Below are positions 1 to 8,337 of a DNA stretch of 49,542 bases, piece after piece; position 1 is the stretch's first letter, and each line of letters opens with the position of its first letter. Position numbers and translations under genes: made by a program. Location: NCBI GenBank assembly GCA_964508055.1, contig CAZDRI010000009.1, forward strand, positions 1 to 49,542. Reading direction: 5' to 3'. The notes beneath the pieces were generated by a model, which saw only the letters and a program-made list of their open reading frames with translations, searched no databases and was not told where the DNA came from. This DNA is from CAZDRI01 sp964508055 (GTDB taxonomy: Bacteria > Pseudomonadota > Gammaproteobacteria > PS1 > Pseudothioglobaceae).

Positions 1-30
1 TGGAGGATGCAATGTCATTTGGAAGATGCA

Positions 31-52
31 TTCCCAAGCAGGAGCTTGGGAA
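31..52. repeat. REP-like perfect palindrome
   Basis: Two 9-base arms, TTCCCAAGC and GCTTGGGAA, are exact reverse complements around a 4-base AGGA spacer. Just upstream lies an imperfect direct repeat (TGGAGGATGCA at 1-11, TGGAAGATGCA at 20-30). The element is more GC-rich than its surroundings. From memory, very similar palindromes occur in many copies in several bacterial genomes, so a dispersed REP-type repeat is likely. Only one copy is visible here. Confidence 0.6.
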
Positions 53-76
53 CGAGCGGATATTTGCTTGGGGTTT

Positions 77-113
77 GAGGAAGGGTTAACTTATTGATTT
101 TGCCCCCTTCCTC
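77..113. repeat. inverted repeat, 9-bp arms
   Basis: GAGGAAGGG at 77-85 pairs exactly with CCCTTCCTC at 105-113 across a 19-base spacer. It lies between the REP-like palindrome and the 3' end of rnhB. It could be part of the same repeat element or a weak transcription stop. No T-run follows it on either strand. Confidence 0.4.
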
Positions 114-136
114 ATACAAACAACTTGGGTAAAGAT

Positions 137-167
137 GTTGTAAAATGTGCTTTTTACATTTCACAAC
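137..167. repeat. hairpin over the 3' end of rnhB
   Basis: GTTGTAAAATGT (137-148) pairs with ACATTTCACAAC (156-167) with one mismatch around a 7-base loop. The right arm lies in the last codons and stop of rnhB. It may act as an mRNA-end hairpin, but it lacks a following U-tract, so a classic terminator call is not supported. Confidence 0.35.
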
Positions 168-723
168 ACTCTTTTGCTTTTTTAACTGGGGCATAAGATA
201 ACCTGTGCACACCTTTTATAACACCGTATTTATATAATGCCTCAATATGTCCTTTAGTAGCATAGCCTTTATGTTGTTTAAAACTATAATTAGGATATTT
301 TCTATCTAAAACTTCCATTTGCTTATCTCTAGTAACTTTAGCTACAATAGATGCAGCACTAATTACATCTTCAGTTAAATCTCCTTTTATAATTGCTTGA
401 CAATTCTCAGCTATTGGACAGTGGGTGCCATCTACTAAAACTTTATCATAATCAATATTTAAATTATCAAGAGCTCTTCGCATTGCTAAAAGAGTAGCCT
501 GAAAAATATTTAACTTATCTATTTCTACAACATTTGCACTACCTATAGCATAATGACAACTTAAGATAATTTTTTCATAAAGTTTATTTCTTTTGCTTGC
601 AGTTATTTTTTTAGAATCTGTTAATCCTTTAATATTAACATCTTTTGGTATTACTACTACTGCTGCTACAACATCTCCAGCAAGAGGTCCTCTACCGGCT
701 TCATCAATTCCAGCAATAATCAT
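154..723 (-). CDS. rnhB: ribonuclease HII
   Basis: RNase HII nicks RNA in RNA:DNA hybrids, including single misincorporated ribonucleotides, using two metal ions. The 189-residue protein opens with the family's catalytic motif DEAGRGPLAG at residues 7-16. It also has the VDGTHCP strand that carries another acidic metal ligand (about residue 98) and the conserved AASIVAKVTRD helix. Length is normal for the family. The start is ATG. It is the last gene of a long minus-strand run and follows the hisM-like permease after about 50 bases. The position of rnhB downstream of a transporter is not functionally meaningful as far as I can tell. Confidence 0.96.
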   Translation of the reverse strand: MIIAGIDEAGRGPLAGDVVAAVVVIPKDVNIKGLTDSKKITASKRNKLYEKIILSCHYAIGSANVVEIDKLNIFQATLLAMRRALDNLNIDYDKVLVDGTHCPIAENCQAIIKGDLTEDVISAASIVAKVTRDKQMEVLDRKYPNYSFKQHKGYATKGHIEALYKYGVIKGVHRLSYAPVKKAKECCEM

Positions 724-776
724 ACTTATTCAACTTGGGCTATTTAGAATTAGATACATAATCCAATAATAAAAAT

Positions 777-1466
777 TTAAATTACAACTGCTAAGTGTCT
801 GTTGAATTTTTTTTCTAAAAATCTAGCTACTAAAAATATCATATAGCTTAATGCTAGATAAAAAACTCCTGCAGTAATAAAAGCCTCAAATGGAGCATAA
901 AACCTTGAGTTTAATATACTTGCTACTTTTGTCAATTCTACAACACCTACAACGCTTGCTAAGGCTGTAGCTTGCATTAAAAATATTGTTTCATTGGTAT
1001 ATGCTGGCAAGATTCTCCTTACTACACTAGGCATAATAATTCTAAAGAAGTATTGTTTTTTACTAAAGCCAAAAGATTTGGCTACCTCTATTTCTCCAGG
1101 AGAAGTTGCTTTTATACCACCGTGAATAATTTCTGCACCATAAGCTGCAGTATTAAATATAAGAGCTAAAAATACACAAAAATAAGCATTTGAAAATGCA
1201 AACCACAAAAATGTTTCATTAATTATACTAAATTGTGCAAGCCCACTATATATTAGATAAATCTGAACTAATAGAGGGGTTCCTCTGAAATAAAAAATAA
1301 AGCCGCGCGATGAATATTTGATAATTTTAATATCACTATCTTTTAAAATTGCCAATGACAAAGCAAATGCTGCGCCTATAATTAAAGAGCCAAATGTTAA
1401 AGAGATGGTATAGAGAATTCCCTCTAAATACATCATATAATTGTCAGTAAAAAAACTAATTTCCAT
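777..1466 (-). CDS. hisM: polar amino-acid ABC importer, permease HisM-like
   Basis: Inner-membrane permease of a polar amino-acid (PAAT family) uptake system, 229 residues with several hydrophobic helices. The early FRGTPLLVQIYLIYSG segment matches HisM/ArtM proteins. The cytoplasmic EAA loop (about residues 125-145, GEIEVAKSFGFSKKQYFFRIIMP) is where the ATPase HisP docks. The start is ATG, two bases after the stop of the HisQ-like partner, so the two permeases are probably translationally coupled. The substrate is probably a basic amino acid or histidine, inferred from similarity of the whole cassette to HisJQMP/ArtPIQM. The exact substrate cannot be read from sequence. Confidence 0.9.
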   Translation of the reverse strand: MEISFFTDNYMMYLEGILYTISLTFGSLIIGAAFALSLAILKDSDIKIIKYSSRGFIFYFRGTPLLVQIYLIYSGLAQFSIINETFLWFAFSNAYFCVFLALIFNTAAYGAEIIHGGIKATSPGEIEVAKSFGFSKKQYFFRIIMPSVVRRILPAYTNETIFLMQATALASVVGVVELTKVASILNSRFYAPFEAFITAGVFYLALSYMIFLVARFLEKKFNRHLAVVI

Positions 1467-1468
1467 AA

Positions 1469-2149
1469 CTATGCTATATTTTTATCTAAGTGATAATATG
1501 CTCTTAAATAATCTAACAACTTTGTGCTAATCCAAGTAATAAGTAAATAAAATAAGGATGCTACAAAATAAAACACAAATGGTTGATGGGTTGATGAACT
1601 AGCAGAAGCACTTATATAGATTAAGTCATGTAAACCAATAATTGATAATAATGCTGTTGCTTTTAACAATACTAACCAATTATTAGTATAGCTTGGAAGT
1701 GCATGTAGCATCATTTGTGGAATTAATATTGTTATTATTATTTTTTTTCTTGAAAACCCATAGCAATATGCTGCTTCCATTTGCCCTTTATCTACAGCAA
1801 TAATTGCTCCTCTAAAAGTCTCTGACATAAAAGCAGTAAATATAAATGATAAGGTAAACACACCTGCTACAAAAGAGCTTACATTAACATAATCCCATTC
1901 TAAAAAATCTGTTAATTCATTAACAAGCATTTGCCCGCCATAAAAAATTAACAGCATTAGGACTAAATCTGGAATACCTCTTACAATGACAACATAAACT
2001 TTTGCAAAAATGCTAACTACTTTATTCTTTGATAAAGACATTAAAGCAAACAGCAAACCAAATATACTAGAAAAGAGTAGAGATAGGAGCGCAACTATAA
2101 GACTTAGCGACGCTCCTTTTAATAAGTTAGGTATAAACTCTAATAACAA
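1469..2149 (-). CDS. hisQ: polar amino-acid ABC importer, permease HisQ-like
   Basis: Second permease half of the importer, 226 residues. The segment VRGIPDLVLMLLIFYGGQ (about residues 55-72) is nearly the same as in enterobacterial HisQ and separates it from HisM. The EAA loop (MEAAYCYGFSRKKIIITILIP) lies around residue 142. The reading frame begins at a TTG codon two bases after the stop of the binding-protein gene. A GAAGAG purine run just upstream serves as ribosome site, and the next in-frame ATG (residue 37) would remove the first membrane helix, so the TTG start is preferred. Substrate is inferred as for the other subunits. Confidence 0.9.
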   Translation of the reverse strand: MLLEFIPNLLKGASLSLIVALLSLLFSSIFGLLFALMSLSKNKVVSIFAKVYVVIVRGIPDLVLMLLIFYGGQMLVNELTDFLEWDYVNVSSFVAGVFTLSFIFTAFMSETFRGAIIAVDKGQMEAAYCYGFSRKKIIITILIPQMMLHALPSYTNNWLVLLKATALLSIIGLHDLIYISASASSSTHQPFVFYFVASLFYLLITWISTKLLDYLRAYYHLDKNIA

Positions 2150-2151
2150 AC

Positions 2152-2934
2152 TTACTCTTCTCCATAAATATCGTAGTCAAAATATTTATCTTGGATTTTT
2201 TTATATACGCCATTATTTCTTATTGAAACAATTGCTTTATTTAGCTTCTCTTTAAGTTCTTGGTCTTTTTTACGAATAGCTATACCTATGCCTTCACCAA
2301 ACCATTTTTTTTCTGAATAACTTGGACCAACAAGTTCAAAACCTTTACCAGAGTCCGATTTAATAAAATCTTTAGCTGGTGCTATTTCTGAAAAAACTAA
2401 ATCTAACCTACCTGATATTAAGTCTAAGTTTGCTTTTTCTTGTGAGCCATAACGCCTAACTTTAACTATATCTCCCCAATTATCAGTAACAAACCTATCC
2501 ATAATAGTTTCTTCTTGAACTCCTACTGATTTGCCTTTTAATATTGAGTTTAAAATAACTATTCCTGAACCTTTTTTACGCACAAACTTTGCTGGAGAAG
2601 AATAATATTTATTAGTAAAATCTACTCTTTTTTTACGCTCTTCTGTTATAGACATAGAAGCAATGATAGCATCAAACTTCCTAGCTAATAACGATGGAAT
2701 CATACCATCCCAATCTTGCACAACTAATACGCATTTAGCGCCAATTTCAGCACATAGAGCATTAGCTATGTCAATATCAAAACCTGTAACTGAACCATCA
2801 GGATTTGTTTGGCTATAAGGAGGATATGCTCCTTCTACTCCTATTCTTATAGTTTTCCAGTCTTTAGCATAGGATGTGCTTATAAATAAAACTGTTAATA
2901 ATCCTAATATTGTTTTTAAAGTGTTTTTTTTCAT
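2152..2934 (-). CDS. hisJ: periplasmic amino-acid binding protein, HisJ/ArgT-like
   Basis: Secreted solute-binding protein of 260 residues. A signal peptide spans about residues 1-23 (KK start, hydrophobic core, SYA cleavage site). The mature start IRIGVEGAYPPYSQ and the GFDIDIANALCAEIGAKC stretch, with two nearby cysteines likely forming a disulfide, are hallmarks of the lysine/arginine/ornithine and histidine binding proteins. ASMSITEERKKRVDFTNKYY completes the signature. It has an ATG start with an AGGAG site upstream and lies 23 bases after the hisP-like gene. It delivers substrate to the HisQM pore. Whether it prefers arginine, lysine, ornithine or histidine is not decidable here. Confidence 0.9.
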   Translation of the reverse strand: MKKNTLKTILGLLTVLFISTSYAKDWKTIRIGVEGAYPPYSQTNPDGSVTGFDIDIANALCAEIGAKCVLVVQDWDGMIPSLLARKFDAIIASMSITEERKKRVDFTNKYYSSPAKFVRKKGSGIVILNSILKGKSVGVQEETIMDRFVTDNWGDIVKVRRYGSQEKANLDLISGRLDLVFSEIAPAKDFIKSDSGKGFELVGPSYSEKKWFGEGIGIAIRKKDQELKEKLNKAIVSIRNNGVYKKIQDKYFDYDIYGEE

Positions 2935-2957
2935 TTTTACTCCTGTTAATAAATAAT

Positions 2958-3740
2958 TTAATGCTTACTATGCGCAATAAAATCTTTAAACGCTTGGGTT
3001 TTTGGCTTAGTAAACATTTCCTTTGTCTCGCCTTGTTCTTCTATTTTACCTTCTTTTAAGAATATACACCTATGTGAGACTTCTTTTGCAAATGCCATTT
3101 CATGAGTTACAATTACTAATGTGCGTTGCTCTTCCGCCAAATTTTGGATTACTTTTAGCACCTCATTGACTAACTCTGGGTCTAAGGCTGAGGTAGGTTC
3201 ATCAAATAAAATTATTCTTGGATCTACTGACAATGCTCTAGCAATAGAAACTCTTTGTTTTTGCCCTCCTGATATTTGCACTGGAAAACTTTCTTTAAAC
3301 TTATACATTCCTACTTTATTTAAATAATGCTCTGCCTTTGCGTATGCTTCTTTTTTATTAAGTTTAAAAACATACATTAATGGAGCAGCTACATTTTTTA
3401 TAACTGTCATATGAGTCCATAAATTAAAATGTTGAAAAACCATCGCCATTTTTTTTCTTATTTCAATAAGCTGATGCTGGTCTGCAACTTCTAATAAGCC
3501 ATTTTTAGTAGTAAACTTAACTTGCTCTCCTAACACTTCTAAATCACCTTTATTTGGTATTTCTAAAAGATTTAAACATCTAAGAAAAGTTGATTTACCC
3601 GAACCGCTTGAGCCTAAAATTGCAATAACTTCGCCATCATTGGCTACAAAGGAAATACCTCTTAAAACTTTACCAACTTTAGGAAATTCTTTATGAATAT
3701 TATCAGCTTTTATATTTATTGTATGATTTTTATTTTTCAT
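2958..3740 (-). CDS. hisP: polar amino-acid ABC importer, ATPase HisP-like
   Basis: Cytoplasmic ATPase of the importer, 260 residues. Walker A is GSSGSGKST (about 43-51), the Q-loop lies in MVFQHFNLW, the ABC signature is ISGGQKQR, Walker B is ILFDEPTSALDPE, and the switch histidine is in VTHEMAFA. The insertion between Walker A and the Q-loop (about residues 70-95) is typical of HisP-type proteins. It is the first gene of the transporter set (order P, J, Q, M on the minus strand). It follows dsbD by about 60 bases that contain an AAGCTTA/TAAGCTT inverted repeat. It may be read through from the dsbD run or have its own start. Confidence 0.93.
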   Translation of the reverse strand: MKNKNHTINIKADNIHKEFPKVGKVLRGISFVANDGEVIAILGSSGSGKSTFLRCLNLLEIPNKGDLEVLGEQVKFTTKNGLLEVADQHQLIEIRKKMAMVFQHFNLWTHMTVIKNVAAPLMYVFKLNKKEAYAKAEHYLNKVGMYKFKESFPVQISGGQKQRVSIARALSVDPRIILFDEPTSALDPELVNEVLKVIQNLAEEQRTLVIVTHEMAFAKEVSHRCIFLKEGKIEEQGETKEMFTKPKTQAFKDFIAHSKH

Positions 3741-3752
3741 AATAGTATAAAC

Positions 3753-3790
3753 AAGCTTAAGAAGATTTATGTAGTTAAGACCCTAAGCTT
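3753..3790. repeat. inverted repeat between dsbD and hisP
   Basis: AAGCTTA (3753-3759) and TAAGCTT (3784-3790) are exact reverse complements across 24 bases. They sit in the only sizeable gap between dsbD and hisP. This could weakly punctuate the transcript. No uridine run follows in the direction of transcription, so I do not call it a terminator. Confidence 0.3.
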
Positions 3791-3799
3791 TATTTATAT

Positions 3800-6064
3800 T
3801 CAAAGGACTCTATTGATGTGACTTAAAAATTCATCTGCGTCTAACTCCCCAACAAGACGCATATTTTTTATTTCCTTACCATCTTTAAAAAATAAAATTG
3901 CTGGAGGACCAATTATATCAAACCTTTGCATAAGTTCCTTATCATAAACATCATTTTTAGTTACATCTGCCCGTAATGTTATTGAATTTTCTAATGCATT
4001 AATAACTTTTACATCAGAAAAAACAAATTTTTCTAATACCTTACAAGATATACACCAGTCAGCATAAAAATGAATCATTACTAATTTATTGTCGGCATTA
4101 CTTAAATAATTATCTAAATCAGCACTTGATTTAATTCTTTTAAAACTTAAATGTTTAATTTCTTGTTGTTGACTTTGACTGATATTCCAATGTGATAGAG
4201 GTTGAAACATATCGCCACCACCTCTTGCAACTAAAAGCCATAACATTAGACCATAGCCTAAAAGTATCAACCCTAGAGCTTTAAATAATCTTCTCCATAG
4301 ATTATCTCCTGGTCTTAAAGAATCAAGCGCACCCATATATATTGCAGATATTGTAATTAAACTAGCCCATAGTATTAATGTTATATAAGAGCTTAGTATT
4401 CTTTCTAATAAATAAATAGCTACTGCTAACATTAAAACCCCAAAAACTGCTTTTACAGCATTCATCCAAGAACCTGCTTTTGGCAACAATTTGCCCATTG
4501 AAGCACCAATTAAAATTAAAGGAAAACCCATTCCTAAGCTAAGTACAAATAAAGCAAGACCTCCTAATACTATATCTCCTGTTTGCCCTATATATATTAA
4601 TGCCCCAGATAGTGGTGCTGCAACGCATGGTCCGACTATTAATGCTGATAGTGCACCCATAATCATTACTCCAACAATACTGCCTCCTTTTTGTTTATTA
4701 CTAATTTCGGCTGCTTTTTGTTGGAATATTTTAGGCATTTGGATGTCATAAAAACCAAACATTGAAAGAGCTAATAAAACAAACACAGCACTAAAACTAA
4801 TAATAGTCCATTTGTTTTGAAAAAATATTTGTAAGTTTTCACCAAGATACCCTGCCAGCATGCCAAACAAAGAATAAACAATTGATACTGAAAGTACAAA
4901 TATTACAGACAAGCTAAAAGCTTTTTTAGTGGTTATATTTGCACCTTGACCAGTAATAATTCCAGATAAAATTGGTATCATAGGAAATACACATGGAGTA
5001 AATGATAAAAGTAAGCCAAAGCCAAAAAAACTTAATAATACCCACCAAATATTGTCTTGTTTTAAGAGATTGGCAATACTATCTTGTTCTGATACAAATT
5101 CTTCCTTATCATTAGCTAAACTCTTACTAGCAGTTGTTTTTTCTATGCTTTTTGGTTTAGATGTTAATATTATGTCAACATTAGTAGTTTGAGGGGGATA
5201 ACACACTCCAATATCTGCACAACCTTGATATTTTGCTTCTATCTTTATATTTTGACTCGTTATATTTTTTAATATTATTTTTGCTTCTAAGAGATTACGA
5301 TATATTTCTACCCTACCAAAAAACTCGTCATTTTTAATTTTACCTTTAGGTAGAATAACATCTTCAATTTCCGCACCAGTAATATTAAATTTAATTTTAT
5401 CCTTATAAAGATAATATCCTTTTTTAATATCCCAATTAGCAATTAAGTTATTATCGCTAGTTGCAACTATAAAAAACTCAAAAGCCTGTTCTCCAGGTAA
5501 AAGCTCTTCTTCATCATCTTTAAAATTATCAGCTAAATAATTATCTGCTTTACCTTTAACCTTATCAGTAGCATTTGCAATAATATTAGACATTTTGCTT
5601 GTAGCTTTATTGATAAGGCTACTAGCTTTATCGGCAACAAATTTATTATTATTAAAATTAGCAATACTGAGTTTAATATTTTTATTTATAGGCGGATAAC
5701 ATACTCCAATATCTGCACAACCTTGATAGGAAACACTGATAATAAAATCTTTACTTTTAGATTGCAGTATGTCTGTTACTATGTTTGCATTATTACGATA
5801 TATTTCTACTTTTCCAAAAAAGTCATCAGTTATAACCTTACCATTAGCAGAAAACTTAGCGTCTGCTAACAATGTTGATAAATCTGTGGTAATTTTAATT
5901 TTATCTTTATATAAATAATAACCTTCAGCGATTTCCCAATTTAGGATAACTTTATTATTATCTACTTTAGCTTGTAGTTTAAATGCCTCATCAGGCTGCA
6001 ATAAATTAGCAAATAAATTTTGTGTGAATAATATAAGAGCTATTGATATTAGTTTTTTAATCAT
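3800..6064 (-). CDS. dsbD: thiol:disulfide interchange protein DsbD with two alpha domains
   Basis: DsbD carries electrons from cytoplasmic thioredoxin across the inner membrane to periplasmic thiol proteins. At 754 residues it is well above the roughly 565 of E. coli DsbD. After a signal peptide (about 1-19) there are two DsbD-alpha domains, about 20-135 and 190-300. Each has EGYYLYKDKI or KGYYLYKDKI, an FFG(K/R)VEIYRN strand, and YQGCADIGVCYPP with its redox cysteine pair (C116/C122 and C282/C288). The membrane domain follows with C358 (TPCVFP) and C480 (GPCVAAP). The C-terminal thioredoxin domain has WCISC (C671, C674). All canonical redox cysteines are present, plus one extra pair. It lies in the run that starts with a SoxW-like thioredoxin, a plausible client. 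Confidence 0.95.
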   Translation of the reverse strand: MIKKLISIALILFTQNLFANLLQPDEAFKLQAKVDNNKVILNWEIAEGYYLYKDKIKITTDLSTLLADAKFSANGKVITDDFFGKVEIYRNNANIVTDILQSKSKDFIISVSYQGCADIGVCYPPINKNIKLSIANFNNNKFVADKASSLINKATSKMSNIIANATDKVKGKADNYLADNFKDDEEELLPGEQAFEFFIVATSDNNLIANWDIKKGYYLYKDKIKFNITGAEIEDVILPKGKIKNDEFFGRVEIYRNLLEAKIILKNITSQNIKIEAKYQGCADIGVCYPPQTTNVDIILTSKPKSIEKTTASKSLANDKEEFVSEQDSIANLLKQDNIWWVLLSFFGFGLLLSFTPCVFPMIPILSGIITGQGANITTKKAFSLSVIFVLSVSIVYSLFGMLAGYLGENLQIFFQNKWTIISFSAVFVLLALSMFGFYDIQMPKIFQQKAAEISNKQKGGSIVGVMIMGALSALIVGPCVAAPLSGALIYIGQTGDIVLGGLALFVLSLGMGFPLILIGASMGKLLPKAGSWMNAVKAVFGVLMLAVAIYLLERILSSYITLILWASLITISAIYMGALDSLRPGDNLWRRLFKALGLILLGYGLMLWLLVARGGGDMFQPLSHWNISQSQQQEIKHLSFKRIKSSADLDNYLSNADNKLVMIHFYADWCISCKVLEKFVFSDVKVINALENSITLRADVTKNDVYDKELMQRFDIIGPPAILFFKDGKEIKNMRLVGELDADEFLSHINRVL

Positions 6065-6081
6065 AAAAATATAAAGTTATG

Positions 6082-6567
6082 CTATTCCTTTTCTATCATC
6101 ATCAAAAGTTTGGATGAGTTAATATTGGTTACATTTCTTTTATCAGAATGAGATATTACTTTAGACTTGAAAGGTGCCATAATTTTATACTTTTCTAATT
6201 CTATTTTTGCAATTTCTAATTCTATTTTTTTAATATTATATTCTGTTTCAGCATTATCTCTAGCTATTTTTGCAACATCTAATTTTCTTTTTGCAATAAC
6301 TGTACTTTCATAAAGCTCTAAAGCATTCTCATATTCTAATTCCAAATCATCCAATGATTGTTTTTTTATTTTTAATTCTGCTTGTAGTTTTTTAATTTGC
6401 AACTTTGCTTGTCTATCATCTAATTGTACTAATACTTCACCCTTATCAATAACAGCCCCTACATTAGCTATTGATATGATTTTAGCTGATACTTCAGGAT
6501 ATACCCCTAAGGCACTAACATTAAAACTTAAAAATAAACTTAAGAACAAATACTTATTAAATCTCAT
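6082..6567 (-). CDS. minimal membrane-fusion (HlyD-like) periplasmic adaptor
   Basis: Probable secreted protein of 161 residues with a signal peptide (about 1-19, ending VSA). It holds a first half lipoyl motif (IISIANVGAVIDKGEVLVQLDD), a long charged coiled-coil hairpin (about 55-130), and a closing half lipoyl motif (YKIMAPFKSKVIS). That is the core of a membrane fusion protein without the beta-barrel and membrane-proximal domains of normal 350-400-residue adaptors. The gene overlaps the end of the TolC-like gene by 11 bases, and dsbD begins 17 bases further on. A TolC-like partner is next door, but no RND, MFS or ABC exporter is encoded in this run. Function as an adaptor is inference. A truncated but still useful gene is also possible. 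Confidence 0.7.
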   Translation of the reverse strand: MRFNKYLFLSLFLSFNVSALGVYPEVSAKIISIANVGAVIDKGEVLVQLDDRQAKLQIKKLQAELKIKKQSLDDLELEYENALELYESTVIAKRKLDVAKIARDNAETEYNIKKIELEIAKIELEKYKIMAPFKSKVISHSDKRNVTNINSSKLLMMIEKE

Positions 6568-7804
6568 ATAATTTTCCTCCTGCTAATAAATTTAGCTTTT
6601 CCCAAGTAATTACAAAATCAAATTCATTTTTAGCATATAACCATTCGCTTTTTGTTAATTCTGTCATGGCATCGCCTAAATCACTTTTTATATTCATTTC
6701 ATAATTTGCTCTTGCTTTCTCTAAGTATAAATCTTTATACTCTAACTTTTTTTGTAGGGCAATCTTGTTATTTTTTAATTCATTTAAAGATAGCCATAAT
6801 GTTAAAACATCAATGTTTAATTGTGCTTTAAATTCTTCTATTTCAATTTCTTTACTTTTGATTTCTAATTCAAGTTTTTTAATCTCATATTCTTTATCTC
6901 CACCATCATATAATGGCACAGATAAGTTCACACCAAAACGCCACTGCCCTTCTTTCTCCCTTGAATAACTTTGTTCACCTAACCTAATATCACCATCAAT
7001 TTTAACTTGGTAATCTTTTTTTTTATTTTGTAGTTCCTCTTTAAGGCTTTTTAAACTAGCATACATAATATTTAAATCTAAATTATTAGTCAATACATTC
7101 TCTTTAATTTTTTCAAAACTTATAACCTCCCTATCCCAATAGGTACTTAAATCAGGACGAATTAGTTTATCTGGTAAATTATCTCTACTATTTAAAAGCT
7201 CAGCAAGTTTAGCTCTATGTAAGCGTTGTTTTGATTCAACTTGTAGTCTTAAATTAAACTCTTCAAGCATTTTGCTGCTATTTTTTAAAACTTCAACATC
7301 TGATGAGGTGCCATAAGGTATATAATCTTCAGCCCTATTACTCCTAACTGCAGCCATAGCTAGAGCCTCATCCCGATAATAATATTCTAAATCTGCACTT
7401 AATGTATCAAAAAAAGTACGCATAACATTTATTTTGCGTTCAATAAAAATCTTTTTTAGATATGTTTTTTGGCTTGTTAGTAATATTTTTTTAGAATTTA
7501 TTTCTACATTTGCCTCTTCATCATAAAACAGTTTATTAATGTGTAAAAAACCTTGATTGTCATCTTCTCTTAAAAGATAGCTTTCTCTTTGACCTGTTCT
7601 TGCTTCTAAACTATATTTAGCATTAAAAACATTTTTTTTATTATTAAGCTCAATATTAAGCAGTTCAATATCTAGTTTAGTTTTTATCTCAGCTAAACCT
7701 TCTATCCTGGCAATCTCAAGTGCCTTACCCAAGGTCAGAGGATTATCTAACACATTTGCAGATACACTAGCTGATAATAAAAAAAAAAATAATATTTTAT
7801 TCAT
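6557..7804 (-). CDS. TolC-family outer-membrane efflux protein
   Basis: Outer-membrane channel protein of the TolC/OEP family, 415 residues with a signal peptide (about 1-16, SVSA). The two long alpha-helical repeats are visible as charged heptad-rich stretches (about 25-215 and 230-400). The conserved FGVNLSVPLYDGGDKEYEI segment (about residue 288 on), which marks the second beta-hairpin and the start of the helical barrel, is clear. No lipobox cysteine is seen. The ATG overlaps the stop of the SoxW-like gene as ATGA, and the downstream adaptor-like gene overlaps its 3' end, so the three are tightly coupled. The exported substrate and the inner-membrane pump are unknown. Confidence 0.85.
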   Translation of the reverse strand: MNKILFFFLLSASVSANVLDNPLTLGKALEIARIEGLAEIKTKLDIELLNIELNNKKNVFNAKYSLEARTGQRESYLLREDDNQGFLHINKLFYDEEANVEINSKKILLTSQKTYLKKIFIERKINVMRTFFDTLSADLEYYYRDEALAMAAVRSNRAEDYIPYGTSSDVEVLKNSSKMLEEFNLRLQVESKQRLHRAKLAELLNSRDNLPDKLIRPDLSTYWDREVISFEKIKENVLTNNLDLNIMYASLKSLKEELQNKKKDYQVKIDGDIRLGEQSYSREKEGQWRFGVNLSVPLYDGGDKEYEIKKLELEIKSKEIEIEEFKAQLNIDVLTLWLSLNELKNNKIALQKKLEYKDLYLEKARANYEMNIKSDLGDAMTELTKSEWLYAKNEFDFVITWEKLNLLAGGKLYEI

Positions 7805-8313
7805 TTATAAAGATGTTTGCGTTTATAACGCACAAAATTTTCATTTAAATAGACCTTGCCAACTACATACTTAGCCAATAACATAAACTCTTTTTCATTA
7901 GCAAATCCTGTTCTTCTAACAACCCTCTTACCATTTAAGTCAAAAAATGCTAATACTGGAGTTGCTTTTACTCTGTTATGTTTAAAGGCAAAATCTTTTT
8001 CAATTGTATCATTGCCTTTAAAATCTACTATTTCTAAGTCACCTTCTACATCCACTTCAAAACTTAAAAAATATTTTTTAAAATAATCTCTAACATGCTC
8101 TTGACTTAACACCTTTTTTCTCATTTTGTCGCAAAAAGGACAATCGCTTAAATGAAAAAATAAGAATATTCCTTGCTTACCTTCTTCTTTTGCTGTTTCT
8201 AAATCTTCAGTAAAGTCATTAAAGTGGTCATCAAAAAAATTATTAGCCACTACACTTTCAGCACAAAAAGATACTGTAAGCAATAATATTATAAGCTTTA
8301 ATTTTTCTATCAT
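7801..8313 (-). CDS. SoxW-like periplasmic thioredoxin
   Basis: Thioredoxin-fold protein of 170 residues with an N-terminal signal (about 1-23). The redox motif is CPFC at residues 58-61 (HLSDCPFCDKM). The cis-proline loop is VKATPVLAFFDLNGKRV. This arrangement (FFHLSDCPFC followed by an insertion before the cis-Pro) resembles the SoxW/DUF255-like thioredoxins that keep periplasmic Sox or other thiol proteins reduced. It begins 24 bases after grpE and overlaps the TolC-like gene by 4 bases. DsbD further along the run is the natural electron donor, which is inference. No sox genes lie in this window, so its client is unknown. Confidence 0.8.
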   Translation of the reverse strand: MIEKLKLIILLLTVSFCAESVVANNFFDDHFNDFTEDLETAKEEGKQGIFLFFHLSDCPFCDKMRKKVLSQEHVRDYFKKYFLSFEVDVEGDLEIVDFKGNDTIEKDFAFKHNRVKATPVLAFFDLNGKRVVRRTGFANEKEFMLLAKYVVGKVYLNENFVRYKRKHLYK

Positions 8314-8337
8314 CTTTTACCCTAAAAAAAATAAAAA

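Noticed and set aside
15..212. 65-codon minus-strand frame across the left-end repeats
   Set aside because: It runs through the REP-like palindrome and overlaps the rnhB end in another frame. The translation is of the spurious kind that such repeats produce.
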